NCBI GenBank assembly: GCA_041623895.1
Contig: JBFJVZ010000066.1
Location: 1 to 23,011 of the forward strand
Source of the DNA: JBFJVZ01 sp041623895
GTDB lineage: Bacteria; Planctomycetota; Planctomycetia; Pirellulales; Pirellulaceae
Direction of reading: 5' to 3'
DNA: 23,011 nt
The notes beneath the pieces were generated by a model. The model was not told where the DNA came from. It saw only the letters and a list, made by a program, of their open reading frames with translations, and did no database searches. The number at the start of each line of letters is the position of its first letter. The stretch's first letter is position 1. Of this stretch, positions 16,145 through 22,984 are shown one piece after another. A program made the position numbers and the translations under genes.

Positions 16145-16366
16145 TTATGCAGTTGGAGTGAAATGCGCGCAGACTCCGTCCACTTGGGTGACACACCCGA
16201 TACGAGTAAATGATGCGAAGGAGTGGCTAACCACAGGCTGCGGCGTTCCCGAAACCAGCTTCATCGTGGTCACGAAACGAAGCTCGCGATGGCCGATAAA
16301 CTCGGTGAAAACCGAGTGATTTCGCATCTTGCCGCTAGCATTCAGAATGATTGATCCCTTAATCAT
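16145..16366 (-). CDS. Possible 73-residue ORF just upstream of the NusG paralogue
   Basis: An ATG at 16366 opens a frame of 73 codons that ends with TAA at 16145, only 9 nt before the GTG of the NusG-like gene. Codons look sensible for a coding sequence (mixed third positions, few rare codons), and the peptide (MIKGSIILNASGKM...VCAHFTPTA) has no recognisable domain, signal peptide or membrane span. A longer start at 16429 is also open. The ATG has only a weak GGA about 10 nt upstream. It could be a real small protein, a leader peptide whose translation affects downstream hairpins, or a chance frame in a leader region. I cannot assign a function. Confidence 0.3.
   Translation of the reverse strand: MIKGSIILNASGKMRNHSVFTEFIGHRELRFVTTMKLVSGTPQPVVSHSFASFTRIGCVTQVDGVCAHFTPTA
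16300..16317 (-). promoter_or_regulatory. Perfect 7-bp hairpin in leader of the NusG-like gene
   Basis: ACTCGGT at 16300-16306 pairs with ACCGAGT at 16311-16317 around a four-base loop (GAAA on the plus strand, TTTC on the minus strand). On the minus strand it is followed by TTATCGG. It is about 165 nt before the NusG-like start. Specialised NusG proteins such as LoaP recognise RNA hairpins, and RfaH recognises a non-template hairpin, so a recognition role is possible but not shown. Confidence 0.35.
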
Positions 16367-16367
16367 T
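16346..16367. repeat. Inverted repeat AATGATT-N8-AATCATT
   Basis: Perfect 7-bp arms with an 8-base spacer (GATCCCTT on the plus strand). It covers the start codon of the possible small ORF at 16366. It could be an operator or a hairpin that masks that start. No further evidence. Confidence 0.4.
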
Positions 16368-16461
16368 GACAAGCATTCCGGCTGGGAAAGGGATGGAATC
16401 CGTGCGTCTTTGCAGCCGAAAGCGTGCAATCGATATCACCGTAAGGGGGTTAACAAAGCTG

Positions 16462-16480
16462 GGGCCGCAAGCTGCGGGCC
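16462..16480 (-). terminator. Weak hairpin, possible attenuator or terminator
   Basis: On the minus strand GGCC-C-GCA pairs with TGC-GGCC across a three-base loop with one bulged C, followed by CCAGCTTTGTT. The T tract is poor, so a full intrinsic terminator is unlikely. It lies about 98 nt after the stop of the initiating transferase, where a terminator readable by an antiterminator would make sense. Confidence 0.25.
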
Positions 16481-16577
16481 AATTCAGGCAAATCTGGTCC
16501 CGCAAGACAATCATTATCGTCCCATCAACACGGCCCGACGTCGAGGCCAAGTGGTGCACCGGGTGCGGTTTTGGCAT

Positions 16578-18155
16578 TCATGGAGCCGTCAGAGAGACCG
16601 CTTCCGGACGCAGGATCTCGGCTGGCTTGCCAACCGGAGCCACCAGCGCCTCACCATCCTGCCGCAGTTCGCGGTCCTGGCGTTCGAGATCAGCAATGAT
16701 GGCATCGATCTGGGGGCCTAAATCAACCAGCTTGTCGCTCAAATCGGAAATCTTTTCATATGCCGTCGGGTCGCTGGCCGGAGCAATGATTTCCAGCCGC
16801 CCGATGCTGACCTGCTCATCGTCCGCCGCTCGCAGAGCAAACAGCGGCATACGAACACTCAATTGAAACGCTCTATCGGGCAGCCGCACACTGGTCCACG
16901 TGGCGTGGTAACCCTCGTGCAGCCAGCTCAGGCTTAAATCAATATTCACCTTCGCGAGATCGTGCGTTTTGGCGAACTCAACCAGCGGCTCCCAAACCGT
17001 ATCCCAATTCCCGCTTCCCTGCAGCGGAACGCGGGTTTGCTGTCTTTGTCCGGGACAATTGTGCGGTGCAACCAAAAAAGAACGCACGACATTGAGTGAT
17101 TTTCCTAACAGCAGCCGACACTCGGCATGCCCGAACGAACGGGTGCACACCAGAATCGTGATCACGCAGGCAGCACCCAACCCCGCCAGCAGTGGCAATT
17201 CGTAGCGAGTCGAAAGCACTGCCAAAACTGTTGTGAACGAACAGAGTCCGGCGACCACCAGCAACATCCGCTGGGGGCCAAACTTCTTTGCTAACAAGTG
17301 GTGCAAGTGGCCGCGGTCGGTCGCATAAATGCTTCGCCCCGTCAGCCAGCGACGAACAACTGCAGCGCTGGAGTCAAACAGCGGAATCGCCAAGATGGCC
17401 ACTGGCGCCGATGCCAACACCGTTGACTCCTTTACATGACTCCACACAGCCAGCACACCGATGAACAATCCGATCATCATGCTGCCCGCATCGCCAAGAA
17501 ATATGCTAGCGGGCGGCCGGTTGAACACCAGGAAAGCCAGCAAACTGCCAGCCAAGGCCAGAGCCACGACAACATTCAACGATAACCCGTGCTGTAGACT
17601 CAAAAAGGCCAAGCCCAGGCTAATGATGCTGCCAGCCGTGGTCGCCATGCCATCCGCACCATCAATCAAATTCAGCGCGTTAACGGCAACCAGCAGCCAC
17701 AGCATTGTGACCGGGTATCCGAGTGCCCCGAGATGCAATTCGGATCCGAACAACCCGATTTTGTCGACAACCGTGCCGGTACCAATGACTGCGGAAATGA
17801 TCAGGATCTGCAAAAGCAATTTCTGTCGCCCGCGGAGCGACCACAGATCATCGACCAATCCGACCACTAACATCGCGCCGGCGGCAAAAAACAATCCGTA
17901 CCATTGAGTCGTCAGATATCCAAGTGAAAAATCACCCACATAGCGGTCGTAAATCACGACGGCGGAAAAGGTTGCAGCTAATGCCGCGAACACGGCAACG
18001 CCACCACCAAGGGCAATCGGTTTGTGGTGCAGTTTGCGCTCCGCATCGGGGTCGTCAACCATGCCGATCTTGTGAGCCACGAAGCGAACGCACGGCACTA
18101 GAATCAGCGCAGTGAAGAACGAAAATGCGAGGCAAATTGCGATCACGCTCGTCAT
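16578..18155 (-). CDS. WecA/MraY-type undecaprenyl-phosphate sugar-1-phosphate transferase with C-terminal extension
   Basis: A 525-residue protein. Residues 1-340 contain about 10-11 membrane spans and the full catalytic set of the PNPT family: the metal-binding Asp pair in GLVDDLW (99-105), NLIDGADGM (162-170), FLGDAGS (219-225) and the HxHH motif DRGHLHHLL (280-288). LGGG (49-52) is also typical. It would transfer a sugar 1-phosphate from a UDP-sugar to undecaprenyl phosphate and start repeat-unit assembly. WecA-like proteins are about 350 residues; here an extra soluble, probably cytoplasmic tail (about 345-525) follows, ending in a coiled-coil-like acidic segment (LSDKLVDLGPQIDAIIADLE) with no domain I recognise. 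It is the first gene of the minus-strand operon, divergent from the lipoprotein and export genes. Confidence 0.92.
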   Translation of the reverse strand: MTSVIAICLAFSFFTALILVPCVRFVAHKIGMVDDPDAERKLHHKPIALGGGVAVFAALAATFSAVVIYDRYVGDFSLGYLTTQWYGLFFAAGAMLVVGLVDDLWSLRGRQKLLLQILIISAVIGTGTVVDKIGLFGSELHLGALGYPVTMLWLLVAVNALNLIDGADGMATTAGSIISLGLAFLSLQHGLSLNVVVALALAGSLLAFLVFNRPPASIFLGDAGSMMIGLFIGVLAVWSHVKESTVLASAPVAILAIPLFDSSAAVVRRWLTGRSIYATDRGHLHHLLAKKFGPQRMLLVVAGLCSFTTVLAVLSTRYELPLLAGLGAACVITILVCTRSFGHAECRLLLGKSLNVVRSFLVAPHNCPGQRQQTRVPLQGSGNWDTVWEPLVEFAKTHDLAKVNIDLSLSWLHEGYHATWTSVRLPDRAFQLSVRMPLFALRAADDEQVSIGRLEIIAPASDPTAYEKISDLSDKLVDLGPQIDAIIADLERQDRELRQDGEALVAPVGKPAEILRPEAVSLTAP

Positions 18156-18389
18156 TGGGACGCTCGAGCTTTCGCTAAAGAGACAGTCTTGTGGGCGATT
18201 TCGCAGGCCGACAGACGTGTGGGGCGGGACCGTGCGAGTGACGATCCAGTCCAGATGGCAACAAATGCAGGCATCTCAACTTGTTCCGTCACAAGAGTAT
18301 AAAGGTCGTTCTGATTCGCAAGGCAGGGCAAGTGGGGAAAACAGGGATCTTTTCCCGGGTCACGGCGCTTGGGCTGTTTATTCCTTCCA

Positions 18390-18402
18390 ATCCCTAAGGG
18401 AT
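18390..18402. promoter_or_regulatory. Palindrome ATCCCT-A-AGGGAT, possible operator
   Basis: A perfect 6-bp inverted repeat around one base, in the middle of the divergent intergenic region, about 235 bases before the transferase start and 200 before the lipoprotein start. Such positions are typical for regulator sites, but a single short palindrome can arise by chance. Confidence 0.3.
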
Positions 18403-18591
18403 GCCCTCAAAAACCGTGCATTCAATTCCCCGCCATTCTGGATTCGGGATGTTAAGACCCCTACAGATGGTATTTCCGACAGTTTTGGTTAATCCCGCAG
18501 GGCCGCCGCGGCGATAAATAGGCACAGCGGCGTGCTAACCCGCACGACCCGCGTAATCTGCATCACTGAAACGCCGAATGCCGTTGCTGCC

Positions 18592-18599
18592 AAGGGGGG
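18592..18599 (+). promoter_or_regulatory. Strong Shine-Dalgarno site deciding the lipoprotein start
   Basis: A purine run AAGGGGGG lies about 4-6 nt before the ATG at 18604. The earlier in-frame ATG at 18532 has no such site, and would add 24 residues before an already long N-region. Confidence 0.6.
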
Positions 18600-18603
18600 C
18601 CAA

Positions 18604-19668
18604 ATGGCGATTCGTTTAATAAGTGCGATCTTCGCACCTCACAGCTCACAACAAACCACCGAGTTTCGATCCAAGCGATCGAAGCTTCGCATGTTGCTTG
18701 CGGTCAGTTGTCTTGGATTCATTGTCTCTTCTTCCTCTGGATGCACCATGCTCGAGGGTGCGTGCAAACAATTGAAGAAGCAGGAGTGTGTCGACAAATT
18801 CATGATCGGTTATCGCAACAGTGCGATGGCGGCCAAGGCCTGGCATCGAGAGAAACATTGCTTCCAGGGAAAGTGTCGGGGAAACCTGCGCGATTTCGAG
18901 GCCGGATTTCTGCAGGGCTATATGGATGTCGCCGCCGGTGGCGACGGATGTGTGCCAGCCATTGCACCGGAGAAGTATTGGGGCTGGCGTTACCAGTCCG
19001 ATAAGGGCCAAGCGGGCGTCAATGCCTGGTACGAAGGTTACCCAATGGGTGTGAGAGCGGCCGAAAAAGACGGCGTCGGCAATTGGGGTCAAATCCGGCC
19101 CGTCGGCTTGCATCAGGCGGAGGCGAATTCAACTGCCTATGCCCCACAACCGGTCGACATGCAAACGGAGAATCCGTTCGACGACGCACCGGTTGAGCAA
19201 TATCCGTACGAGCCAATCATGCCGGGCGAAGCTTACGGGGAGCCGCTGCCGGACCAGGGAGCATACCCCGGTTTCGCTGAACCCGAATTCACTGGTCCCG
19301 GGGGTAGCGACTCTTTTGAGCAGCCAGTGATCGAGGATGCGATTCCCGATCCGCTGGAGGCACCTCCGGTCGAGGCACCCGGGTTACCGGGCGAGTCGGA
19401 TTCCTCGGACTTTGGTTTTGATAACGTCCCACTTGGTGCGGACACGACGACGGAAGATTTAGATCCTCGGCAAGCTTTTGAATCGAGTGAGGACTTGGTT
19501 CCGCGTGGCAGCGTCGGTGACTTGATTAACGATGTCAATGCGGACCTGAGTGAAGTGTTCGAGGACGCCGGCGAGACAGGGGTTGAGGAATTCTTCGGTG
19601 ACGCTGCTGAAAGCCAGCCAATCGAAATCCAACCTGCCGAAAGCGACGTACCCTTCACGTTTGAATAA
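18604..19668 (+). CDS. Planctomycete-type lipoprotein of unknown function linked to polysaccharide export
   Basis: A 354-residue secreted lipoprotein. A basic N-region (SKRSKLR) precedes the hydrophobic core MLLAVSCLGFIVSSSSGC with lipobox SSGC and Cys47 as the predicted lipidated residue. The core domain at about 69-165 is rich in Gly, Tyr, Trp: GYRNSAMAAKAWH, FEAGFLQGYMDVAAGG, KYWGWRYQ, AWYEGYPMGVRAAEKDGVG. I have seen this pattern in planctomycete proteins of unknown function. Residues 170-354 are low-complexity, acidic and Pro/Glu/Asp-rich. The N-region is long; an ATG at 18691, right at the hydrophobic core, is an alternative start. It is followed 124 nt later by the Wza-like gene, so it may be an outer-membrane accessory of the export channel. 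I do not know its molecular function. Confidence 0.8.
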   Translation: MAIRLISAIFAPHSSQQTTEFRSKRSKLRMLLAVSCLGFIVSSSSGCTMLEGACKQLKKQECVDKFMIGYRNSAMAAKAWHREKHCFQGKCRGNLRDFEAGFLQGYMDVAAGGDGCVPAIAPEKYWGWRYQSDKGQAGVNAWYEGYPMGVRAAEKDGVGNWGQIRPVGLHQAEANSTAYAPQPVDMQTENPFDDAPVEQYPYEPIMPGEAYGEPLPDQGAYPGFAEPEFTGPGGSDSFEQPVIEDAIPDPLEAPPVEAPGLPGESDSSDFGFDNVPLGADTTTEDLDPRQAFESSEDLVPRGSVGDLINDVNADLSEVFEDAGETGVEEFFGDAAESQPIEIQPAESDVPFTFE

Positions 19669-19677
19669 ACCTGGAAG

Positions 19678-19696
19678 ACGCCGCTCCGTTCGGCGT
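19678..19696 (+). other. Hairpin just after the lipoprotein stop
   Basis: ACGCCG (19678-19683) pairs with CGGCGT (19691-19696) across a 7-base loop, 9 nt after the TAA. The following T tract is short and displaced (ATCGTTTTAG), so it is more likely an RNA-stability or partial termination element than a full terminator. Confidence 0.3.
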
Positions 19697-19735
19697 GAAT
19701 GCATCATCGTTTTAGCAAACCACAATCACCCATCG

Positions 19736-19761
19736 ACAGCGACGCACGAAGCGATCGCTGT
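19736..19761. repeat. Inverted repeat upstream of the export gene
   Basis: ACAGCGA (19736-19742) and TCGCTGT (19755-19761) are perfect 7-bp arms with a 12-base spacer; the right arm includes part of GCGATCGC. It is 31 nt before the Wza-like start and could be an operator or a 5' UTR hairpin affecting its expression. Confidence 0.3.
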
Positions 19762-19792
19762 ACATTTTGGGCCTTAGCCAGAGAGTTCAGGG

Positions 19793-21145
19793 ATGACAAG
19801 GAAACCTTTCGCAAGCCGACGAGCGGATACATTGCTGCGGTCTGCCGTCAAAGCCGCTGCTGCCTGTGTACTGGTCTCAGCGATGACTGGTTGCACGGCA
19901 TTGACGCAGCCCATCGACGGTGTTCCAGCCGAACGATTACCAAGCGAATTCTTTGCTGAGCCCAAGAACGACTTGGTTCCCGTTGACATTTCGCTGCTGT
20001 CGCTGGAACCGCCGCGCGAATATCAAATCGGACCCGGCGACATCTTGGGAGTTTATATCGAGGGCGTATTGCCGTTCAATCCGCCCAATGCTCCGCCGGA
20101 ACCGCCACCGGTCAACTTCCCCGATGCCCAAAGCACATTACCGCCGTCGATCGGTTATCCGATCGCGGTACAAGAAGATGGAACGCTTTCGCTGCCGTTG
20201 ATCGAGCCGTTGAATGTCGCTGATCTGACATTGGAACAAGTGCGTGATTCGATTCGCGACGCTTACATCGAGAATGACATTCTCCGTCCGGAGAAAGCAC
20301 GACCCATCGTGACCGTGATCAAAGAACGCACGACCGACGTGATCGTGATCCGTCAGGACACCAGTCGCGGCGGAGGCGGCGGTGCCGAACTTCGCGGTGG
20401 CACGGACTTCAGTGCAAGTGGTGGCCTGGTCAAGCTCAAGGCTTACCAGAATGATATCCTCCACGCCCTGGTGGAAACCGGTGGACTGCCTGGACTGTAC
20501 GCCAAAAACGAAGTCAAGGTGCTTCGCGCCAGTGCCGCCGACCAACGCAAGCGGGCACAGTTTCTGCAACGCTTCTGGGCTCAGCGCGAAGCCGCCATGT
20601 GCGATCCTTGTGCCTGCCCGCCGGAGCTGCCCGAAGATCCATCGATCCTTCGCATTCCCCTGCGATTGCCGCCGGGCGTGATTCCCGATTTGACGTCCGA
20701 ACAAGTTGAACTGCATGATGGCGACATTGTCTACATCGAATCGCGCGAGCGAGAAGTCTTCTACACCGGCGGTCTGCTGGGCGGCGGAGAATTCCCCTTG
20801 CCTCGCGACTACGACCTGGATGTCTTGGGGGCCATGGCGATCGCCGGCCAGGGAATTGGCACTTCCGGCGGAGGCATTGGTGGCGGTCGTGCTGGCGGAT
20901 TAGGCGGGGCGATCGCAACGGTGCCGCCAGGATTGCTGTACATCTTGCGTCCAACTCGCTGTAACGGACAAGTCGCCATCGAAGTTGACTTGACCAAAGC
21001 GATCAACGATCCCCGCAAGCGACCGCTGGTCCAAGCTGGTGACACCTTGATCTTGCAGTACAAGTGCGAAGAAGAACTGCTGAACTTCGGCCTGGGAACG
21101 TTCTTTACCTTCGGTATCTCAGAATTGCTTCGCAACCGCAACTAA
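19793..21145 (+). CDS. Wza-like polysaccharide export outer-membrane lipoprotein
   Basis: A 450-residue protein. The signal peptide ends in the lipobox AMTGC with Cys34. The Poly_export domain starts at REYQIGPGDILGVYIEG (75-91), is interrupted by a proline-rich insert (about 93-118), and continues with VQEDGTLSLPLIEPLNVADL (126-145) and ARPIVTVI (169-176). SLBB-type beta-grasp segments follow (about 205-250 and 318-385), separated by a Cys-rich insert (MCDPCACPPELPEDP) and a glycine-rich loop (354-373). The C-terminus FGLGTFFTFGISELLRNRN may be the membrane-crossing segment. It would form the outer-membrane channel for the polymer. The insertions are typical of planctomycete versions. It is larger than E. 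coli Wza (about 379 residues). The chosen ATG follows a purine run (CAGGG). No Wzc-like partner kinase is in the window. Confidence 0.92.
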   Translation: MTRKPFASRRADTLLRSAVKAAAACVLVSAMTGCTALTQPIDGVPAERLPSEFFAEPKNDLVPVDISLLSLEPPREYQIGPGDILGVYIEGVLPFNPPNAPPEPPPVNFPDAQSTLPPSIGYPIAVQEDGTLSLPLIEPLNVADLTLEQVRDSIRDAYIENDILRPEKARPIVTVIKERTTDVIVIRQDTSRGGGGGAELRGGTDFSASGGLVKLKAYQNDILHALVETGGLPGLYAKNEVKVLRASAADQRKRAQFLQRFWAQREAAMCDPCACPPELPEDPSILRIPLRLPPGVIPDLTSEQVELHDGDIVYIESREREVFYTGGLLGGGEFPLPRDYDLDVLGAMAIAGQGIGTSGGGIGGGRAGGLGGAIATVPPGLLYILRPTRCNGQVAIEVDLTKAINDPRKRPLVQAGDTLILQYKCEEELLNFGLGTFFTFGISELLRNRN

Positions 21146-21175
21146 GCGGATCAGCGTCTCTGTTTGTTAAACATC

Positions 21176-21210
21176 AAACCTCGCCGTGGAATTCTACGGC
21201 GAGGTTTTTT
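21176..21210 (+). terminator. Strong intrinsic terminator of the export operon
   Basis: CCTCGCCGT (21179-21187) pairs perfectly with ACGGCGAGG (21196-21204) across an 8-base loop, followed by six T (21205-21210). Flanking AAA/TTT extends the stem. It begins 33 nt after the Wza-like stop. On the minus strand the stem carries the last codons and TAG of the HTTM gene, whose own T tract (TTTG) is poor, so it is chiefly a plus-strand terminator. Confidence 0.9.
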
Positions 21211-22780
21211 GATTGCCGGCGGGCGCTGCTTCCCCGATCGATTCAACGTACTTCAGCAGCTCGCTTGGCGTTGTTTGCCCCAGCGGCTTGAAGGGATCCG
21301 GCAACTCCAAGCTCTTCCACCATTGTTCTTTCTCGACCGCCCAAACTTGATCGCGAAAGGGTCCTGGGTCCTCAATCACCCAGTCGTCGGAAAACCAACC
21401 TCGCTGTGCACTGGCAAGATCGATCGTCGGATCAATGATCGGCGTCGGCCGTCGACCGTTCAGCGAAACCAGCTGCAGCGCATGGATTCGGCTGTTCGGC
21501 AAGCCCAGGCTGGCTATCTTTCGACGTAACTGGACGGCTGCCTGACGTACCAGTTCAGGATCACGCTCGGCCCGGCTTGCCTGGTAGTAGGTCATCACGA
21601 CCGTCGACGGTGCGTACAAGAACTGCCCACTCGGCTCGTGACGAATCAGGTATGCGGTCAGCGTGTTTTTGTCACGCAGCATCATCCGCCAGGCAAACCG
21701 TTGCCCGCGTTCATTCCAACTGGGATTTCCAGGCAAGACCCAAGGACGAATCGGCAGCAGCAATTGGATGACGACGTACAGGATTGCCAACCCAAGCCCG
21801 AGTTTGCCGAGACGCGAAGTTGGCTTGACCGACTCGTCAGCGGTCGACGAAAGGTCTTCTCCGCTGGTCGGTTGTGGCTTTGCTTTACGGCCAAACCTGG
21901 CAACCAGGTTTGGGATGGCGTCCGCTGGAAAAAATACGATCAACGTCGCCAGCATGAACCACGGAAAGACACCGATGCTCAATAGTTGTGAATTGGTCAA
22001 ATGAAAGACTAGCGACAAGGCGACACCCAGCCAGCGGGTTCGCCGGTACAACAACATCGGAACAATCAGCAAATCGTAAAAAAGTCCACCGTAAGCAATC
22101 ACTTCCTTCGCGCCGGGCATCATCAAGTAGGGTCCGACAATCGGCATCTCGGCTCGATTGGAAAGAATGATTCCGGCTGGTTGTCCGGCCAACCAATCGC
22201 TATTGAGTTTTGCAATCGCGCCAAAAATGTAAGGCATGCCCAACTGAAATCGCAGCAACCAAAGTTGCCACCGCGGCATGATCTGTTGACGTGGTTCGAT
22301 CCCAATCGCCGCATCGACTGCGAAACTTCGCCCCGCCGGCAGGAACACCAGCAAGCCGGCGGCACAACTGAGCAAGTAGTAATGATTGACGTAAATCTGT
22401 CGCTCGACCAACAACACGTACGCGATGGCACCGCAGACAATTGCGGCCGAGACACGCGTCAGCAATCCGATCGCCAAACAAATCGCCGCGACCTGAGTCA
22501 CCACAAAATGCCAATAGATCCCCTTGCCCGGCCAGAGCCGTACCCACTCCAGACCCCAATATTTGAACAGGAATTCAGGTTCCAAGAATACCGCTTCGTA
22601 CAGCGGGATCGTTTTCTCGATACCGTCAGCCTGATAGGGAACCACTTTCAGGAAACTGCCGGCCCAAAAATAGATCGTGATGCCGACGGCAATTCGGACC
22701 CAGACCACAATCGCGGACGGAACGGGATCAAACATTCGCTCGCGAATTCCGCGGCCTGGCGCTGGTAACGAGTCAGACAT
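21194..22780 (-). CDS. HTTM / vitamin K-dependent gamma-carboxylase-like membrane protein
   Basis: A 528-residue protein. About eight to nine membrane spans lie in residues 20-345, with HTTM hallmarks NHYYLLSCAAGLLVFLPAG (132-150) and YIFGAIAKLNSDWLAGQ (184-200). The latter aligns with the catalytic lysine region of human GGCX (the GVKKLDADW segment), with Lys191 at that position. Residues 345-528 form a soluble tail with a conserved-looking WRMMLRDK segment. Animal GGCX carboxylates glutamates; bacterial homologues are widespread in planctomycetes and their substrate is not established. It is convergent with the export gene. Its last codons TCG CCG TAG form part of the opposing terminator stem. 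The ATG at 22780 is followed by a short polar N-terminus. Its link to the polysaccharide locus is uncertain. Confidence 0.87.
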   Translation of the reverse strand: MSDSLPAPGRGIRERMFDPVPSAIVVWVRIAVGITIYFWAGSFLKVVPYQADGIEKTIPLYEAVFLEPEFLFKYWGLEWVRLWPGKGIYWHFVVTQVAAICLAIGLLTRVSAAIVCGAIAYVLLVERQIYVNHYYLLSCAAGLLVFLPAGRSFAVDAAIGIEPRQQIMPRWQLWLLRFQLGMPYIFGAIAKLNSDWLAGQPAGIILSNRAEMPIVGPYLMMPGAKEVIAYGGLFYDLLIVPMLLYRRTRWLGVALSLVFHLTNSQLLSIGVFPWFMLATLIVFFPADAIPNLVARFGRKAKPQPTSGEDLSSTADESVKPTSRLGKLGLGLAILYVVIQLLLPIRPWVLPGNPSWNERGQRFAWRMMLRDKNTLTAYLIRHEPSGQFLYAPSTVVMTYYQASRAERDPELVRQAAVQLRRKIASLGLPNSRIHALQLVSLNGRRPTPIIDPTIDLASAQRGWFSDDWVIEDPGPFRDQVWAVEKEQWWKSLELPDPFKPLGQTTPSELLKYVESIGEAAPAGNQKTSP

Positions 22781-22984
22781 GTCGCGTATCGGTCCCGCGG
22801 AAGATGCAATTGGATTCTGTTTTAGTGCGATCGTCGATGCACACAGGGTGGATGGATACGACCACCAACAGCATGTCAGAACCTGTTTTTCATTCCAAGC
22901 GGATCGCCTCGATCACCGGCGGCGGTCGATTAATCCGCCGACGGGATTTGCTGCGTTTCGGCGAATTCCTAGCGGGTTGAAGGC
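22781..22984 (-). other. Intergenic stretch upstream of the HTTM gene
   Basis: 204 bases without a recognisable gene. It should carry the HTTM promoter on the minus strand, but no convincing -35/-10 pair was seen. The open plus-strand frame here looks like a chance frame. Confidence 0.4.

Larger units (their letters stand above)
16136..16577 (-). other. Leader-like gap between the initiating transferase and the NusG paralogue
   Basis: 442 bases without a confident gene. It contains, on the minus strand, a GC-rich hairpin at 16462-16480, an AATGATT inverted repeat at 16346-16367, and a perfect hairpin with a four-base loop at 16300-16317. A possible small ORF covers 16145-16366. No clear promoter was recognised. 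Because it sits just before a NusG-family gene it may be a leader or attenuation region; that is inference. Confidence 0.5.
18156..18603. promoter_or_regulatory. Divergent intergenic promoter region
   Basis: About 450 bases separate the divergent starts of the initiating transferase and the lipoprotein gene, so both operon promoters should be here. On the minus strand TATACT at 18296-18301 is a fair -10 match, but the upstream -35 is weak (CCTTGC, 16-base spacer). On the plus strand GATAAAT near 18513 is AT-rich but has no correctly spaced -35. A frame is open on the plus strand from an ATG at 18532, but the strong Shine-Dalgarno favours the later start. No other gene is seen. Confidence 0.45.

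Noticed and set aside
18485..18518. TTGGTT...GATAAA as a plus-strand promoter for the lipoprotein gene.
   Set aside because: The spacer is 22 bases, too long for a sigma-70 promoter; kept only as a remark.
18532..18603. Earlier ATG at 18532 as lipoprotein start.
   Set aside because: It lacks a Shine-Dalgarno site and adds 24 residues without any signal features, whereas AAGGGGGG lies right before the ATG at 18604.
19493..19511. LVPRGS in the lipoprotein tail, identical to the thrombin site of expression vectors.
   Set aside because: Codons and surroundings are native (acidic Pro/Glu-rich tail, no vector sequence, different codon choice), so it is a chance match and not contamination.
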